In this document: positions 1-12,247 of the stretch, piece after piece
Layout of the letters: the number at the start of each line of letters is the position of its first letter
Position numbering within the stretch: position 1 is the stretch's first letter
Source: Pseudoscleropodium purum
Taxonomy: Eukaryota > Streptophyta > Bryopsida > Hypnales > Brachytheciaceae
Length of the DNA: 64,000 nt
Reading direction: 5' to 3'
NCBI GenBank assembly: GCA_963969395.1
Contig: OZ017800.1
Coordinates: 20,988,479-21,052,478, forward strand
The notes under the pieces: generated by a model
What the model was told of the DNA's origin: nothing
Seen by the model: the letters and a program-made list of their open reading frames with translations, nothing else
Database searches by the model: none
Translations under genes and position numbers: made by a program

Positions 1-1
1 C

Positions 2-142
2 TTTGTTGAAAAACGTAGAAAAAGGCAAACTTTGCCTTTGCCTCAACAAGCACATCATGTAGATTTTATTGAGGCAAATGTAGGTTCTTCTAGTAGAAGA
101 TACCAAAAAATGATAGACAAAGGAATTTTGCTTGATATATAG
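2..142 (+). CDS. C-terminal end of an unidentified ORF cut by the window edge
   Basis: An open frame runs in from the left edge and stops at TAG 140-142, giving a 46-residue basic tail (begins FVEKRRKRQTLPLPQQ, ends KGILLDI). It is followed by AT-rich DNA and lies in a transposon-rich stretch, so it may be the end of a mobile-element protein. Nothing in it identifies a family, and it could be a chance open frame. Confidence 0.25.
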   Translation, partial: FVEKRRKRQTLPLPQQAHHVDFIEANVGSSSRRYQKMIDKGILLDI

Positions 143-683
143 AGTGATTTAAAAAAATTTGTAGTATCTAATAGAATTTAAAAAATTAAAACACAAAGTG
201 CTAATTTTTTTTTTGAGATAATTAATTATTATGGTCTCTAATAAATATTACAAATCACAAACATTTGTTTATGATATAGAGGTTCTTCAATTTCTTCAAT
301 ATATCCTTATTGCATTTGTATATAGGGACTTTTTCGCTCCAATAAGAAATATAGATTTTCTAGTCCTTCATCTACAGTGACAATCAAAATTGAGTATCAC
401 TCACAAAGAACTGAAGTTTCCAACCAACAAATCACTTACTTGTAGTAAATTGTAATGTCATTGTTTGTACTCATCCATTTTGCTCTATCAATGAAAATTT
501 TCATTATCATATAAGCTAGGGTTTTTTAGATACTTGTTGTTGAAGTACAAAATTGCCACTACTCAATTTTGATCATTGCTTCTTGGCCAAATTCAAAATT
601 GTATTTTGTACTTTTTGCTTTGAGATTTGAAGGAGAATTTAGTGGTCTTGTTGTATAGAATGTATATTTTTCAATTGTAGCCA
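143..683. other. AT-rich flank with short inverted repeat before the Tc1-like remnant
   Basis: No gene is seen. A short imperfect inverted repeat is present: 379-398 (AATCAAAATTGAGTA core) pairs with 565-583 (TACTCAATTTTGATCATT). It lies about 100-300 bp before the transposase remnant and could be part of its terminal repeat, but no target-site duplication could be fixed. Confidence 0.35.
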
Positions 684-1702
684 TATGTCTCCATTGAGTG
701 AATCTCAAAAGCATGAAACATTAGCACATTTTAGAAGTGGTGTTTTTACACTAATGGTTGCAACATTATTTGGAACAAGTCAATCTTCAGTAGCTCATCT
801 AAAAAAAAAATTAGAAGTGAAGTAGAAAAAGCAAAGAGGGAGATGTCTAAGGATTCTTGGGGAGCAAGAGAGGTGACATGCTATGTACCTCATTATGACT
901 GGTCGTTTTAAGATGGCAAGTGTAGTTGTAAAATAGCTTTGAGAAAAAATAGGTGAAGGCTTTTCAGACATTATTTTGAAGAGTGCTTTGAAAGAAGTTG
1001 GTTTGGGTGCTCATGTACAACCAAAAAAAGCCTCTTCTTGCTCAAAGACATATTCTTGTAAAATTGAGATTTGCTCACACGTACAAAATTGGACTATTGA
1101 TGATTAAAGAAATGTTATTTTCAATGATGAGACCAACATTAACCTATTTCAATGAGATGGTAGATCACGATGTTCATTGAGAAAAGAAAAGAGACTTGGA
1201 CTTCAAATGTCAATTAAATTGTCAAACATAGTAGTGGTTCAATCATGATTTGGGGTTGTATGATTGCTTTTGGGCTTGGTATTTGGTAGTAAATTGAAGG
1301 TAGGATGTAACAATATTTGTACAAAAATATTTTAGAAACCTAGCTACCTATGAAGCACCATATAGAACTAGAATTTAAATCCTATTAGAGTGGTTTTCTA
1401 AAATGATAATGATCTTGAACATACAGCAAAAAGTTTTCAATTCTAGCTCTCTTTCCAACCATTTCAACTCCTCCAATGGCTAGCTCACTTTCCAAATTTG
1501 AATCCAATGGAACATTTTGGAGCCCTTTTCAAGCAGTATCCAAACCAAATCACTTGAAGGCCTAGAAAAATTCAAAAATCATAGGAAAATGTGTACTATT
1601 TATCCTAGTTTTGATGTAGAAGATTGTGAGAAGCTTTACAAAAGTATGCTAAGAAGGATTTTTGTTCTATTGAAAGCAAATTATTATTGGACAAAACATT
1701 GA
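684..1702 (+). pseudogene. Tc1/mariner-type transposase remnant
   Basis: Broken copy of a DDE transposase that cut-and-paste elements use to move. From 684 the sequence encodes a helix-turn-helix N-terminus (MSPLSESQKHE..., FRSGVFTLMVATLFGTSQSS). In other frames follow KKPLLAQRH and the first catalytic Asp in FNDETNIN near 1123, then GSIMIWGCM near 1235, a degraded second Asp region (NDNDLEHTAKS, 1402-1434), the third acidic residue in NPMEHFG (about 1501-1521), and a C-terminal MLRRIFVLLKA block ending at 1702. The order matches the Tc1 family. At least three frame changes and several stops make it non-functional. Confidence 0.75.
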
Positions 1703-3244
1703 AGTTTGAAGATTTATTTTAAACAATAGTGAGTACAATACATAATTGTTGATTTGGCTTTGTAGAAGAATGTTTTGTTATCAATTTGATGTATAACTTT
1801 GCATATAAATACAAGATTTTATATATTGCTTCATTCAACCTTCAAATTCATAAAGCAATCTATTAAAAATTTGTAGGTGTTTATAAAAGTTGTCACTTCA
1901 AATTTTGCATTCAACTTTGTTTGTCAATGTACAAGTTTCAATTCAAAGACTATGATGTTTTACTAGCCTACTATTCTATCTTTATTAATGTGGTATGCTA
2001 AAAAAACATCATAGTCTTTATGGTAGTAGGTTAGTAAAACATCAGTCTTTGTATAGTGGGCTAGTAAAACATCACAATCATACCTCCTTCAATGTACCAG
2101 AGTAGTTGCTAGACAATTATATTTCTTTTCATGTACTAGTTGACAATCATATCTCTTTTATTGTCCCACTAACTTCTATAATATTTCCTTTATTGTCCCA
2201 TTTAAATTTCATCATGTTTCCTAATATGTACTTTGATGTTTGATTAAAATTACATTCTATTACCTTCCTTGTACTTTAGTGGTTAAAATTTAGGCCTTAT
2301 GAGATGGGGGATCCATACAACACCATTCTAAGGTTGATTCTACAAAACATTATTGATTTTATTGCATTTGAGTTTTGTACCACAAGTTTTTTGATAAAAA
2401 TATTTTAAATTAAAACAAAATATGGATGATTATGAAGATACTACAAACAATATATTTCCAAAATTTAAGTGTTACAAAATATTAGTTTGAAACTTATTCA
2501 TGAAATAGATTGATAGAAATTTCAAGAAATTTGACACTATATTTTTTGGATTATTAAAAACTAGTGAAAATATCCAAAAAATAAAACAAAATTTTTCATT
2601 CTAAGGAACTTCATACAAATAAAATTACATCCAAAATATGATGGAAAAGTTTGAAATTAAATTTTTTTTTTTTTCTAAAATATATTTTTTTGTCTACATA
2701 TGATTAAGAACAATCTTATTTTTTGGGCAATCTAAATATTTTCTAGAAAAAATAACTTATAAGATTCATTTTTGAATGTAATCTTCACAATTTTTCAAAA
2801 AACAATGTTTGACAAGGTTAAGTTTGTTTTCTAGAACAATCCCATGTGTTGGATTATTGTATTTTAATTACATCTTAAAACTATTAATGACTTAGTTTTT
2901 CTTTCAATATTGAACCTTCTTCTAGTACTTAACAATTTAAAAAAAATGAAAATCAAGTGTTTTTGTTTTTCTGAATTTTTTTTCAAGACTTTCAACTCAA
3001 TTCTTCAAGAGATTTTCTTCTTTAATTCAAAGTACAAAGTACAAATTTTTTCCACAAATGGTAGTCAAAATCATTTGAAATTGCAAGCTAGGATTCAATA
3101 AAAAAAATTTCAACTTCAATGCTAATATTTTGCAATTAGTACAATCAAACTTCATGGAATTTGTACTACATGATCTTAGACATATAAAATACAAGATTCT
3201 ATGGTTAGATTTGTAAAAAAATTTGTGGTCTTAGATGAACTCAA

Positions 3245-3590
3245 TAGAAATGCACTGAGGACTTTTCAAGCCTAAAAAAGACCATTTTAGGTCTATTTCT
3301 AAAGTTGAAAACCATTGCTTAATTGGTTTAGACATAAAAATAATTTAAGAATAAAAAAATTAAAAATAATCATAAGAATAAAAAATTTAAAATAAATTTA
3401 AAAATAAAATTAAAAGAAACAAGTAAATTTTTAATAAAAATATTAATTAATTAATGTTATCTAATGTGGCGAGGTCTTGGCATCATCAAATTGTTGTCAT
3501 GTCAGTGTTCCCTCGATGTTCCCATGTACTCAATAGTCTAAAAACTTGTAGTTTTGTTGAGGCCTCAAAAAACATCTAATAGTAGTTTTA
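3245..3590. mobile_element. Foldback MITE-like element, family F, copy 1
   Basis: About 345 bp. It runs from a GAGGACTTTTCAAGCCTAAA end to a GTTGAGGCCTCAAAAAACAT end, with a GTGGCGAGGTC / GTCATGTCAG centre next to an A-rich run. The same layout recurs at 3690-3957, 42771-43038 and 49190-49495, and in a short form at 45099-45227. No coding capacity is seen. Exact ends are uncertain. Confidence 0.5.
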
Positions 3591-3689
3591 AGTGGTTTTT
3601 GACAAAAACATGGCCTCGGCCCTATAGTGATAATATATTTTTCTATCATATTTTGGATGTAATCTTATTTGTATGAACTTCATTAGAAT

Positions 3690-3957
3690 GAACAACATTA
3701 GAAGACATTTGGTTACTTTGGAGGGCTACAACTCTGCAAGTTCCCTGAGGTTTTTAGGCTTTGGGAATTAGCCACACAAGTTGCATTATGTGGCATAGCG
3801 ATTACCACATCATTAAAAAATTTAAACTTTTTATTTTATTTTTAAATTTTTGAAAAAGAAAAAGAATTGATAATGGCCGTTCTCTTGTTGCCAAGGGAAT
3901 AACAATGGGAATTGCCTTGAAATGGCCCTTTTAGCCACTTGAAAATTCTCTAATGTT
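3690..3957. mobile_element. Foldback MITE-like element, family F, copy 2 (nested)
   Basis: A 268-bp element with matching inverted ends (ACATTAGAAGACATTTGG at the left; TGAAAATTCTCTAATGT at the right). It interrupts the right arm of the large inverted repeat. The left arm near 2580-2600 is uninterrupted at the corresponding point, so it acts as the empty site and shows insertion after the inverted repeat formed. Non-coding. Confidence 0.65.
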
Positions 3958-4710
3958 TGTTTTACTTTTCAAATATTTTTTTATTAGTTTTTTAGAATTC
4001 AAACAATAGAGATTCAAATTTCTTGAAATTTCCATCAATCTATTTCATGAATAAGTTCCAAACTAATATCTTGTAAGACTTAAATTTTGGGAATATGTTG
4101 TTTGTATTATTCTCATAATCATCCATATTTTGTTTTAATTTTAAATATTTTTATCCAAAAGCTTGTGGTACAACATGCACTACCCTCAAATGCAATAAAA
4201 TCAATGGGAATCAATTTTAGAATGGTGTTGTATAGATCCCCCATCTTATAATTTAAGAACTAAAATTTTAAAGCATTAAAGTACATGGAAGGTGATAGAA
4301 TGTAATTCTAATCAAACATTAAAGTACATAGAAGAAAACATGATGAAATTTAAATGGGACAATAAAGGAGATATTATGGGAATTAGTGGGACAATGAAAG
4401 AAATATAATTGTCTTGCTACTACTTTGGTACATTGAAGAAGATATGACTGTCTACAAGTATATTGATGAAGATAGGCTAATAAAATATCATAGTCTTTAA
4501 ATTATAACTTGTACAATGATGAACAAAATTGAGTACAAAATTTGAAGTGACAACTTTTATGAATGGCTACAAAATATTTATAGATTACTTTATAAATTTG
4601 AAGGTTGAGTGAAACAATATATACAATCTTATATAGACATGCAAAGTTGCACATCAAATTGATAACAAAACATTCTTCTACAAAGTCAAATCAACAACTT
4701 TGTATTGTAC

Positions 4711-5260
4711 CAACAATGCTAGCATGTCAATATAGAGATGTGAGCCTAATAGTCTTGAATTTAATTGTAGGTATGTACTTTCAACCATTTGAAGGTGTTT
4801 ATAGTATATGTATTTAGGGTAGATGCGCCATTAACTGAACACTCTCTACAATCGGACATAGATTGGACATAACTATACAATTCTCAAAACTTTGAACATT
4901 GTTGTTTACAAAGGGAAAACATTATCGCATTGTAAATGCTTTTACTATATAAAAATGTATAATTATGTGTCAAATTGGAGGTTTTTTTTAAAGTATCAAG
5001 AGACAGTTGGAATGACTTTTCTCTTGATACTCTATTTTTTTTTATCTCTGTTAGACATTCATTTGATCATAGTTTTTTTTTATTTTCATATAAAAAGATA
5101 TTTTAAAACCTATTTCATGTGTTAAAAATTATTAAAATGAAAGGTGAAGTTTGTTTTACCTTTCTTTTAATTGATTTTAATTTTACATAGGTATGTGGAT
5201 AGAATTATGGAATAAAAAAGAATTAGCTAATGAATGAAATATGGTCCATGTGGCTTGTTT
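4711..5260. other. AT-rich spacer, no gene seen
   Basis: Between the inverted repeat and the tandem array. It holds only short chance open frames with no recognisable motifs and several T-rich runs (for example near 5035 and 5070). Confidence 0.6.
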
Positions 5261-5264
5261 GGAG

Positions 5265-6195
5265 AAATTTACTTGCTTAAGTAGAGAAGATGGAGGATGA
5301 GGTGGAAAAGTTTTCTTCTTTCGCTTCATAGTTTGCTTAAGAGAGCCGTGAATTTTGAGAGACATAACATGTTGAGTTTTGTAAATTTTATAATGAAATT
5401 TTGAGAGTATGTTCTTCTTTTTGTGATTTCAAAATACTATCACTTGCTTGATTTGGAGTTTCTATGTGAAAATTATGCTTGAGAGAGTGAGATGAATTTA
5501 TTTGCCATGGGGTTTAAGAGCAGAATCTTTGAGAGCCTACAAGTTATGAAAAATATTTTTGTTTTATTTGAAAATTATAGAAAGTGTAGATTCTCATGTT
5601 AACTTTTCAAAAAGCTATCACACACTTGATTTGGAGTTATAGAATGAAAGTTATGCACTTGGAAGCAAAATAATGATGAACTGCCTTTGAATTGAAGAGA
5701 GAGAATTTTGACCGCTTATAAGTTATGGATAGTAATTTTGTTTTAATTAAGTTTTAAAATTTTTGTAAATTTTTGTGTTAATTTTTCAAAAAGCTATCAC
5801 ACACTTCATTTGGAGTTGTATAATAAAAGATTTGGTATTAAACGTATGAGGGTGTAGAGTTGCTGCTGAAATTGAGAGTATCAACTTCAGCACACCATAA
5901 AACATGAATAATATCTTATTTTAAAGTGAAATTTGTAAAGATTGTAGATATAGATGTCAGCTTTCTAAAAAGCTATCACACTTTTAGTTTGAAGTTGTAT
6001 AGTGAGAGATATGGGTTTGGTAGTGGAGTAGTGTCAAACTGCCTTTGATTTGAGAAGAAGAAACTTTGGACGGCCATAAAAAATGGATAGTATACTTTTT
6101 TGACTTGAATATTGGAGGGGTTGTAGATATATGTATTAGCTTTTTGAAAAGCTATCACACGCTTCACTTGGAGTTTTGAAGCGATTATGACACTC
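5265..6195. repeat. Tandem array, about 179-bp period, about five diverged copies
   Basis: A landmark CTATCAC followed by a CTTxATTTGGAGTT-like block recurs at 5437, 5615, 5794, 5973 and 6152, so the spacing is 178, 179, 179 and 179 bp. Each unit also carries a GAGAxTTTTGA... segment, an ATAAxxATGGATAGTA-like block and a TTTTCAAAAAGCTATCAC junction. Units differ by many substitutions but almost no net length change. There is no conserved reading frame. The earliest unit (before 5437) is poorly conserved. Confidence 0.75.
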
Positions 6196-8200
6196 ACTTA
6201 AGTGTTGAATACTTCTTTGAAGCATTTCACAAGTTTTATTTTTAACTCATTTAATTTCTTTATAAGTTTTGGTAGTATACTTGAATTCTACTATCTTTTA
6301 CGGAGTATATATAATATCTATACGACTTGGAACATTATATTAGAATTATACAAGTATTTATACGATTTTTAATATTATACAAGTATATATAATACATATA
6401 TGGTTCACATGTATTGTATTTGTATACAGACACCATATTTCATGTATATTGTTTGAATTTCATTTCTATTTGGTTATAGGATCCTTCAAGTTCTAAACCA
6501 ATTCCAGTTGCAATTGAAAATTTTGTGTTTTCCCAAGCCAAATTCTCTCTCTATGACAATGTTGTATGAAGAAGGATTGTAGGACATTTTTTAAATCAAA
6601 ATCAAATCTTTTTTCACATAATTTGCAATTGCTTTGGATATATCTAGTTTCATAGCTTGATTTAGTTATTTTACAAGCCTCCATTTGACATGGATTGTAA
6701 CCATCAAATTTCAAAGAAAACGGACTTCAATTTTGTACGGAAGAAGGTTTTAAAGTTTGTATGTGCAGTCATTAGTACATCTACCTTATATGTTGATACA
6801 TTCTAACATGAAAAGAGTCTATAACATAGGTACCTATAATCATAGAAGGTGTCTATATTATAGTCTCCTAGGCTTATGAGCTTCTATGTTCACATGCTAA
6901 TACTCCCCCTTCTTGATCTATAGAATATTTGTACATAAATTTTTTGAGATTCTACACCATACAAATGAGAGACTCTTGAACTAGAGAATATTTGTATAGA
7001 AAACTTTTGAAAATCTTACCATACAAATGTGAGAGAAAAATCAAAAGAATCTACAAACATTTAGATGGATTAAAATTTATGTGTGTGAGAGATATTTGTG
7101 TTCATTCATTCTTTGAAATTAAATTTGAAAAACTAGTCCTTAGAGATTTAATGTGTATAAAATCATAATATATACACCTTTTGTTTCCGAAAAAAACTCA
7201 TATTTTCTATATATTTTACAAAGGAAACATGGATCTTTTTTAGAAAAAGAGGTAGTAAAAGAAGAATAGTCCATTTACTAATCTTTTAAGTATAACTATG
7301 GAGTAAATATATATTTTTTAATGTGCCAATTGGAGATGAAAGTTGACTCAAGTATCTATCTAATGCTACTCAATTGGATCTTTTCTACTATTATATTCTT
7401 ATCCTACAAATAAAAAACATTTGATCTTTTATCAATTTAGAAAGACTTTTCAATTCTTAGTTTCAAAATTGGTGAATGAATTAGTGGATTCAATTGTGTA
7501 ACTATGAAAAATGGGTCATAGTTTACAACTTTTGTTTAGATGTTTAGATTTCAAACACCAAATGAATGGAAACATTGTCATAGACACTTGGAATTTCTTT
7601 TCAATCCATCTAAATATTTTGTAGATTCTTCTACAACTTCTCATACATCTTTGTGGTATATATTAGTACAATTTTCCTTTCCAAATCTTAAATAGTTCAA
7701 GTAATACAAATATATCCAACCTCAAAAACTAACTTTTTCAATTCAAAAAACGACCTTTCACAAAGAACCTCAATAAATAAGTAAAATAAAAAAAATCTTA
7801 AAATATCACCATAATTAGAAGTGGGAATTATGAGCTCAAAGCAAAACAAAATCTCATTAAAATTAAAAATATTTAGCCTATAATCAATTTCAGAAATAAT
7901 TTTAAAATGAAAATTGACTTTAATGGTGTTGCTCGTCCTTGCCCTTTTTGAGGCTCTGACATGGAATCTGGGATGAACACTCTTAATTCATGCCAACAAC
8001 AACAAAATTTAGAGTTCTTTCTCTCTAATTTGAAGACAAATTTGAACAGTGAGTGGAGGTCGGCACATTCAAGTAGTAATTTAAACAGTATTTCTCTTAA
8101 AACTTTCAGACCGTTTTACCTTATGTTGTTTATCAAAAACAAGGATTCTCCATCTGCACAAACTAATAAGTCACATCAACCCACAACTATATCATGATAA
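6196..8200. other. AT-rich intergenic desert
   Basis: About 2 kb without a supportable gene. The only structure noted is a two-copy 63-bp repeat (AGAATATTTGTA at 6922 and 6985, each followed by CCATACAAATG). From about 8200 the base composition rises toward the 3' side of the plastid-protein gene, whose untranslated 3' end probably lies in 8200-8718. Confidence 0.55.
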
Positions 8201-8718
8201 TGAGATCTTCATTCAAGGACGTTTCTTAAGAGTTCGCAGCACAAGAGCTCCCGGATGCAAAAACAGTTAGTGTTTCAGCGGCTATGACTCTGCAGATTCT
8301 TGAGATTTGCTCTGCAATACCAGGAAGCTACTGTTAGTTAGAAAGCACTTAGCATCAAACAAAGACACGAAACCAAAGAAGATTGAACATGGTTTCCAGC
8401 AAACGTAGACTGTCGCAGGAACTTAAAGATAAAATCCTTCTTATGATTCATAGGTTATCTGCTTGTTATTATAGTATGATTAATATTATAGTATGATTAA
8501 ATGCTTAAGACACTCCCTCACACTGTTAAATAATATTATGGACACAAAACTCACTACGATATAGATTTTCGTATTTCAGAAAGGTGAACTAAATAGAGAA
8601 TAAGGTGAAAAAAACATGGAAAAATCTCTTCAACAGAAGGTGCCGGTACTCATGATCAGACTGCTTCGCAATATTTCAGAATTATTTCATATCGACCAAG
8701 CAAGTGACTGGTGGAGTT

Positions 8719-11700
8719 CTAGCTTACCAATCTCTCGTGGTCACCCATGATTTCCCCAATGAGCTCCTTCAATGGTTTGTCGCTGTTCTTCGGCACATGT
8801 GCAGCAAATGCGATCCCTGTCAAGCCTACCGAGACCAGAAACAGAATTAAATCAACTTCAACACCAGGCAAGTGCTACTCTGAACGGAGTAGTGAATTCT
8901 CTCTGCGTCATGCGCAAGAGATTTTAGCGATTCTCTATGCCCCTTTAATAAGTAGAAAAAATAAGCTTGCAAAGGTCACAGAGCGCAGTAAAGAAAGATC
9001 TATATAAATTTCATTCTGCTGTCTGCTTTACCCTTGGCATAGCGAATGACAGCGACCCATCAGGCTTATGGCATTTGTACGTAATGCCATTAAAAAAGCA
9101 CTAATTTCATTACGTAACGACTAACTAAAATGCATCGTCATTAAATCTTTTGAGAATGCAAACCTAGAGCACCTACTTGACACACACAAGATCGAATCGC
9201 TTAAAGAAAAAGATCTTATATACAGAAAAAAATCTGAAATGAGAATACTTGGTGCAGAAATTGCTGTTTGAACCATGACTTGAACTCATCCTTCACTAGA
9301 TCACAAACTGTTAAATATTGCAACTATTAGATGCACATCTCCTCTTGAGAAAGGAGAAAAGCACTAACAAGGAAAGATTATTCAAGTCACAATTTAGGTG
9401 CTGCTAAGTAGTGTTGGAGGCTTAGAATTCAGGAGACCCCTTCATGTCATATCTTATTTTAGGCCACTCATCAAGACTCCAAGCAGAAGAGCGAGAATTC
9501 ACTTAGCGAATAGTATACCTGTGTCAAAGTATCCATTCAATGAACCGGTGATACACTTAACTACATTGAGTCATGACTGAAACAATGTTTTCAATAAGAC
9601 TAGACTGTTTCAGTAACAGTTAGACATCATAAATAGAATCTTTCCAATGATTCGTGCAATACAACCTCCCCATGATACATAGGGAGGATCTCACATGATT
9701 TCTGTGACCATAGAGAGACATCCCCATGAATTATGGGAAAGATTTTCAATATGATGTTGTCAAAAAGTTCTTGAAGCAGTCTAATTCTACTAAAACCCTT
9801 GATATTGTCTCTTGCCGCCTTGTTTAAATTTAAACCAGGAGATAAGGGCTCACCAGCTTCAGGAAAAGCGCGGACAACCATTATGAGCTCTTCACCACTT
9901 AATCCTGACAAGAAGCAAACCTGGGGCACACTCTTCAATGTCTGCAAAGTCATACAAAAAATATCACGGTCAATAAGCCATCACGTGGCAAGCAGCACTT
10001 CAGTATTTAACACGACGTATGCATTAGTGCAACAAACGATTTCAAGTCTTCAAGTCCAAATCAACATTAAAGTTCAGACACAATTTTTACCTTTATTATC
10101 ACATGTGACCGATCAGACAGTCACAGCATTGCTTACTCGGTCTATTGACGGCATTGCTTTTCATAAGAGCTCAACCTTGTGAAAGACGAAGGCCACTAAT
10201 CTCAATCTCACCACTTGCTCAGTCACCTTACCACATTAGTCGAATAGCCATCTTATACTGTACAGATTGTAATTATTATATACGAACCCCAATGAAATGT
10301 AACAGTGATGCAGGGAGTGAAATAAACTTTACCTTAACTTGAGAAAGATCTGGCTGTGTGGAGTTCAAAGCTTCATTTAGAGTGCCATTCAACATCTCCT
10401 CGGTACACACCAACACCTGAATAAACAAACAAACGCGGGAAAGATCATCACTAGGACTGAAGAGGCATGCTTGAGCCCTCGACCAAGGAAACTTTGTTAC
10501 AACAAATTACTGGATATAGAGAAATAGAGATTGACCTGCATGAAGTCTCCACCCATGTCTTGTAACATTTCTAACGTCTGCAAAAGACACACCAACAAAT
10601 CGCAGGCCTCCAATGTTACTAAGCTTATGATTCCAATAAAGCTAAACTGGTATAGAAACTCGTTGTGCTGCAAGCCCACAGCCATCTGAATGTGGTGGGA
10701 CGTTAAAACCCTATAAATGTATAGTGTGGGCAGCTTTCCGGTAAAATATATGAACAATACATATCAAGTATTATGGTAAAATCAGACTTTTCAGTGATTT
10801 TTGGATATAAAATTAGAGGGAGATTTATAGAGGGGAGATGAGGTCGATTATAGGGAGACCTCCCCATAAATTTCTTTAAAATCTTGAAGGTTGTGAATTA
10901 AATATTATAGCTAGTGACACAAGTATTCTACAAATATATACAAGCAGGTGATCACAGGGAGGTCTTCTCGCGAATTCGCGGCATGCGAATCTTGTCTCTC
11001 CATGATCAATCTCCGCATGCTGTTGTCTAGAAATTCTAGTAACTACGTAATTTTGTTGAAAACCAAGCTACACCCAAATGATCCGGCATTAGCATGACTA
11101 TTACATATATGACACACACTGAAATGTTAGAAGCTAATCAGAAGTCAGGTAGCATACCAGTCTAACGTCTTCGTCGCCAAATCCCAATAGTAACATAGCC
11201 TGTAAAAATTCATCCAAGTGGAACGTTTTGTAAATCAGAACCAAAATTTGCCACAGAGCTTAATCATGCACCTTATATGATAGATTTCAGAACAGTCTCA
11301 TTAATCTACAGCCATAACATTCTCACAATAGAAATTGAAAAAATGATTCCACAAAACTGCGGCACACGCAACAACAAGAGAATAATTCGTGTAAGCACGA
11401 AGACCCGAAAAAAATCCAGACTTCATCACTCACAAAAGCCATTACACACATCAAAGAACAAAACTGCTTGAAACACATGAGCAGTTGCCAATAGATACAG
11501 CATGTATAGGGAAAGACTTACTTACTGGAGGGCCGAACCTAGGATCATCATCGTTGATAGGAACAAATTTGCTGTCCTCCAAAATCTCCTGTGGCACCCC
11601 TGAATTTGGAAACCTTCACCGTTACTCACAACACACAAGACGCTGGAGTCTCTTCCCATAGGAGAAGGTGCAAAAGGCATCACTCAAGATATTCATTCGC

Positions 11701-12247
11701 CATAATTGAAAAATCCCACAGATTGATCAATGCAAAAAAAGAAGAGAGACTGGAGTAGTATAGAGGACCCGTTGTGCAAACCTCAAAGTCGTTCTATAAA
11801 GTTCTGCAATAAAGTCCTATCTGAAGTACCGAGGACCCTAGGATATTTGTAAAGACCAAAGGTCAATGAGATCAACACCAATGTGATCTTCTTATAATCA
11901 CTGTGACCATCCTTCAAGGTACTAGCCAGGTGACATTCTGTTCCAGAAACTCAGCACAGAAGCTATTTCAATCAAGGGAAAACAGAATTACAAGCAACTC
12001 CCTAACATGAGATACTTGAGTTTGGTTCATTGATACCTTCTTGGGAAGCTTTGATTCGCGACGTTTTCTTCGTGGCACATTGCTTCTGCCATTGCTTCTT
12101 CACACAGTAATCACCAGACTTGCACGACAGGGAAGGGAAAGACGAAGCAATTCCGACTCGCTGCTGCCTACAGCATGATAATCCTCGGACAAGTGCAGCG
12201 CGCACTACTGGCACCGCCACGGAGATTGATATGGTGCATGCTGCCAT
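8719..12247 (-). CDS. Predicted plastid-targeted DUF3783-like protein (7 exons)
   Basis: Hand-built model on the minus strand: exons 12247-12037, 11599-11526, 11199-11158, 10577-10536, 10416-10333, 9941-9854 and 8825-8719. All introns are GT-AG, the frame is kept throughout, and the product is 215 aa. Residues 1-70 are Ser/Ala/Arg-rich with few acidic residues, typical of a chloroplast transit peptide. Residues 71-215 form the conserved part, with GVPQEILEDSKFVPINDDD, AMLLLGFGDEDVRL, VCFLSGLSGEELIMVV and a C-terminal KELIGEIMGDHE. This pattern resembles the uncharacterised DUF3783 family, which I recall from bacteria and plant plastids; the assignment is from memory. No catalytic motif is evident and the function is unknown. 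The ATG at 12247 is used because the frame upstream offers only GTG. The last codons read into GTAAGC and then TAG, so a further exon cannot be excluded. Two exons are only 42 nt. Confidence 0.65.

Larger units (their letters stand above)
1733..4710. repeat. Large imperfect inverted repeat (arms about 0.8-0.9 kb)
   Basis: The left arm (about 1733-2650) is repeated in reverse complement as the right arm (about 3640-4710, including a 268-bp insertion at 3690-3957). Examples: GTACAATACA at 1733 against TGTATTGTAC at 4701; TTCATGAAATAGATTGAT near 2497 against ATCAATCTATTTCATGAA near 4034; CATACAAATAAAATTACATC near 2612 against the opposite strand near 3658. The interior (about 2650-3640) is AT-rich and contains another MITE-like element. 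The arms begin about 30 bp after the Tc1 remnant. Transcription across it would give a long hairpin RNA; that consequence is inference. Confidence 0.75.
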
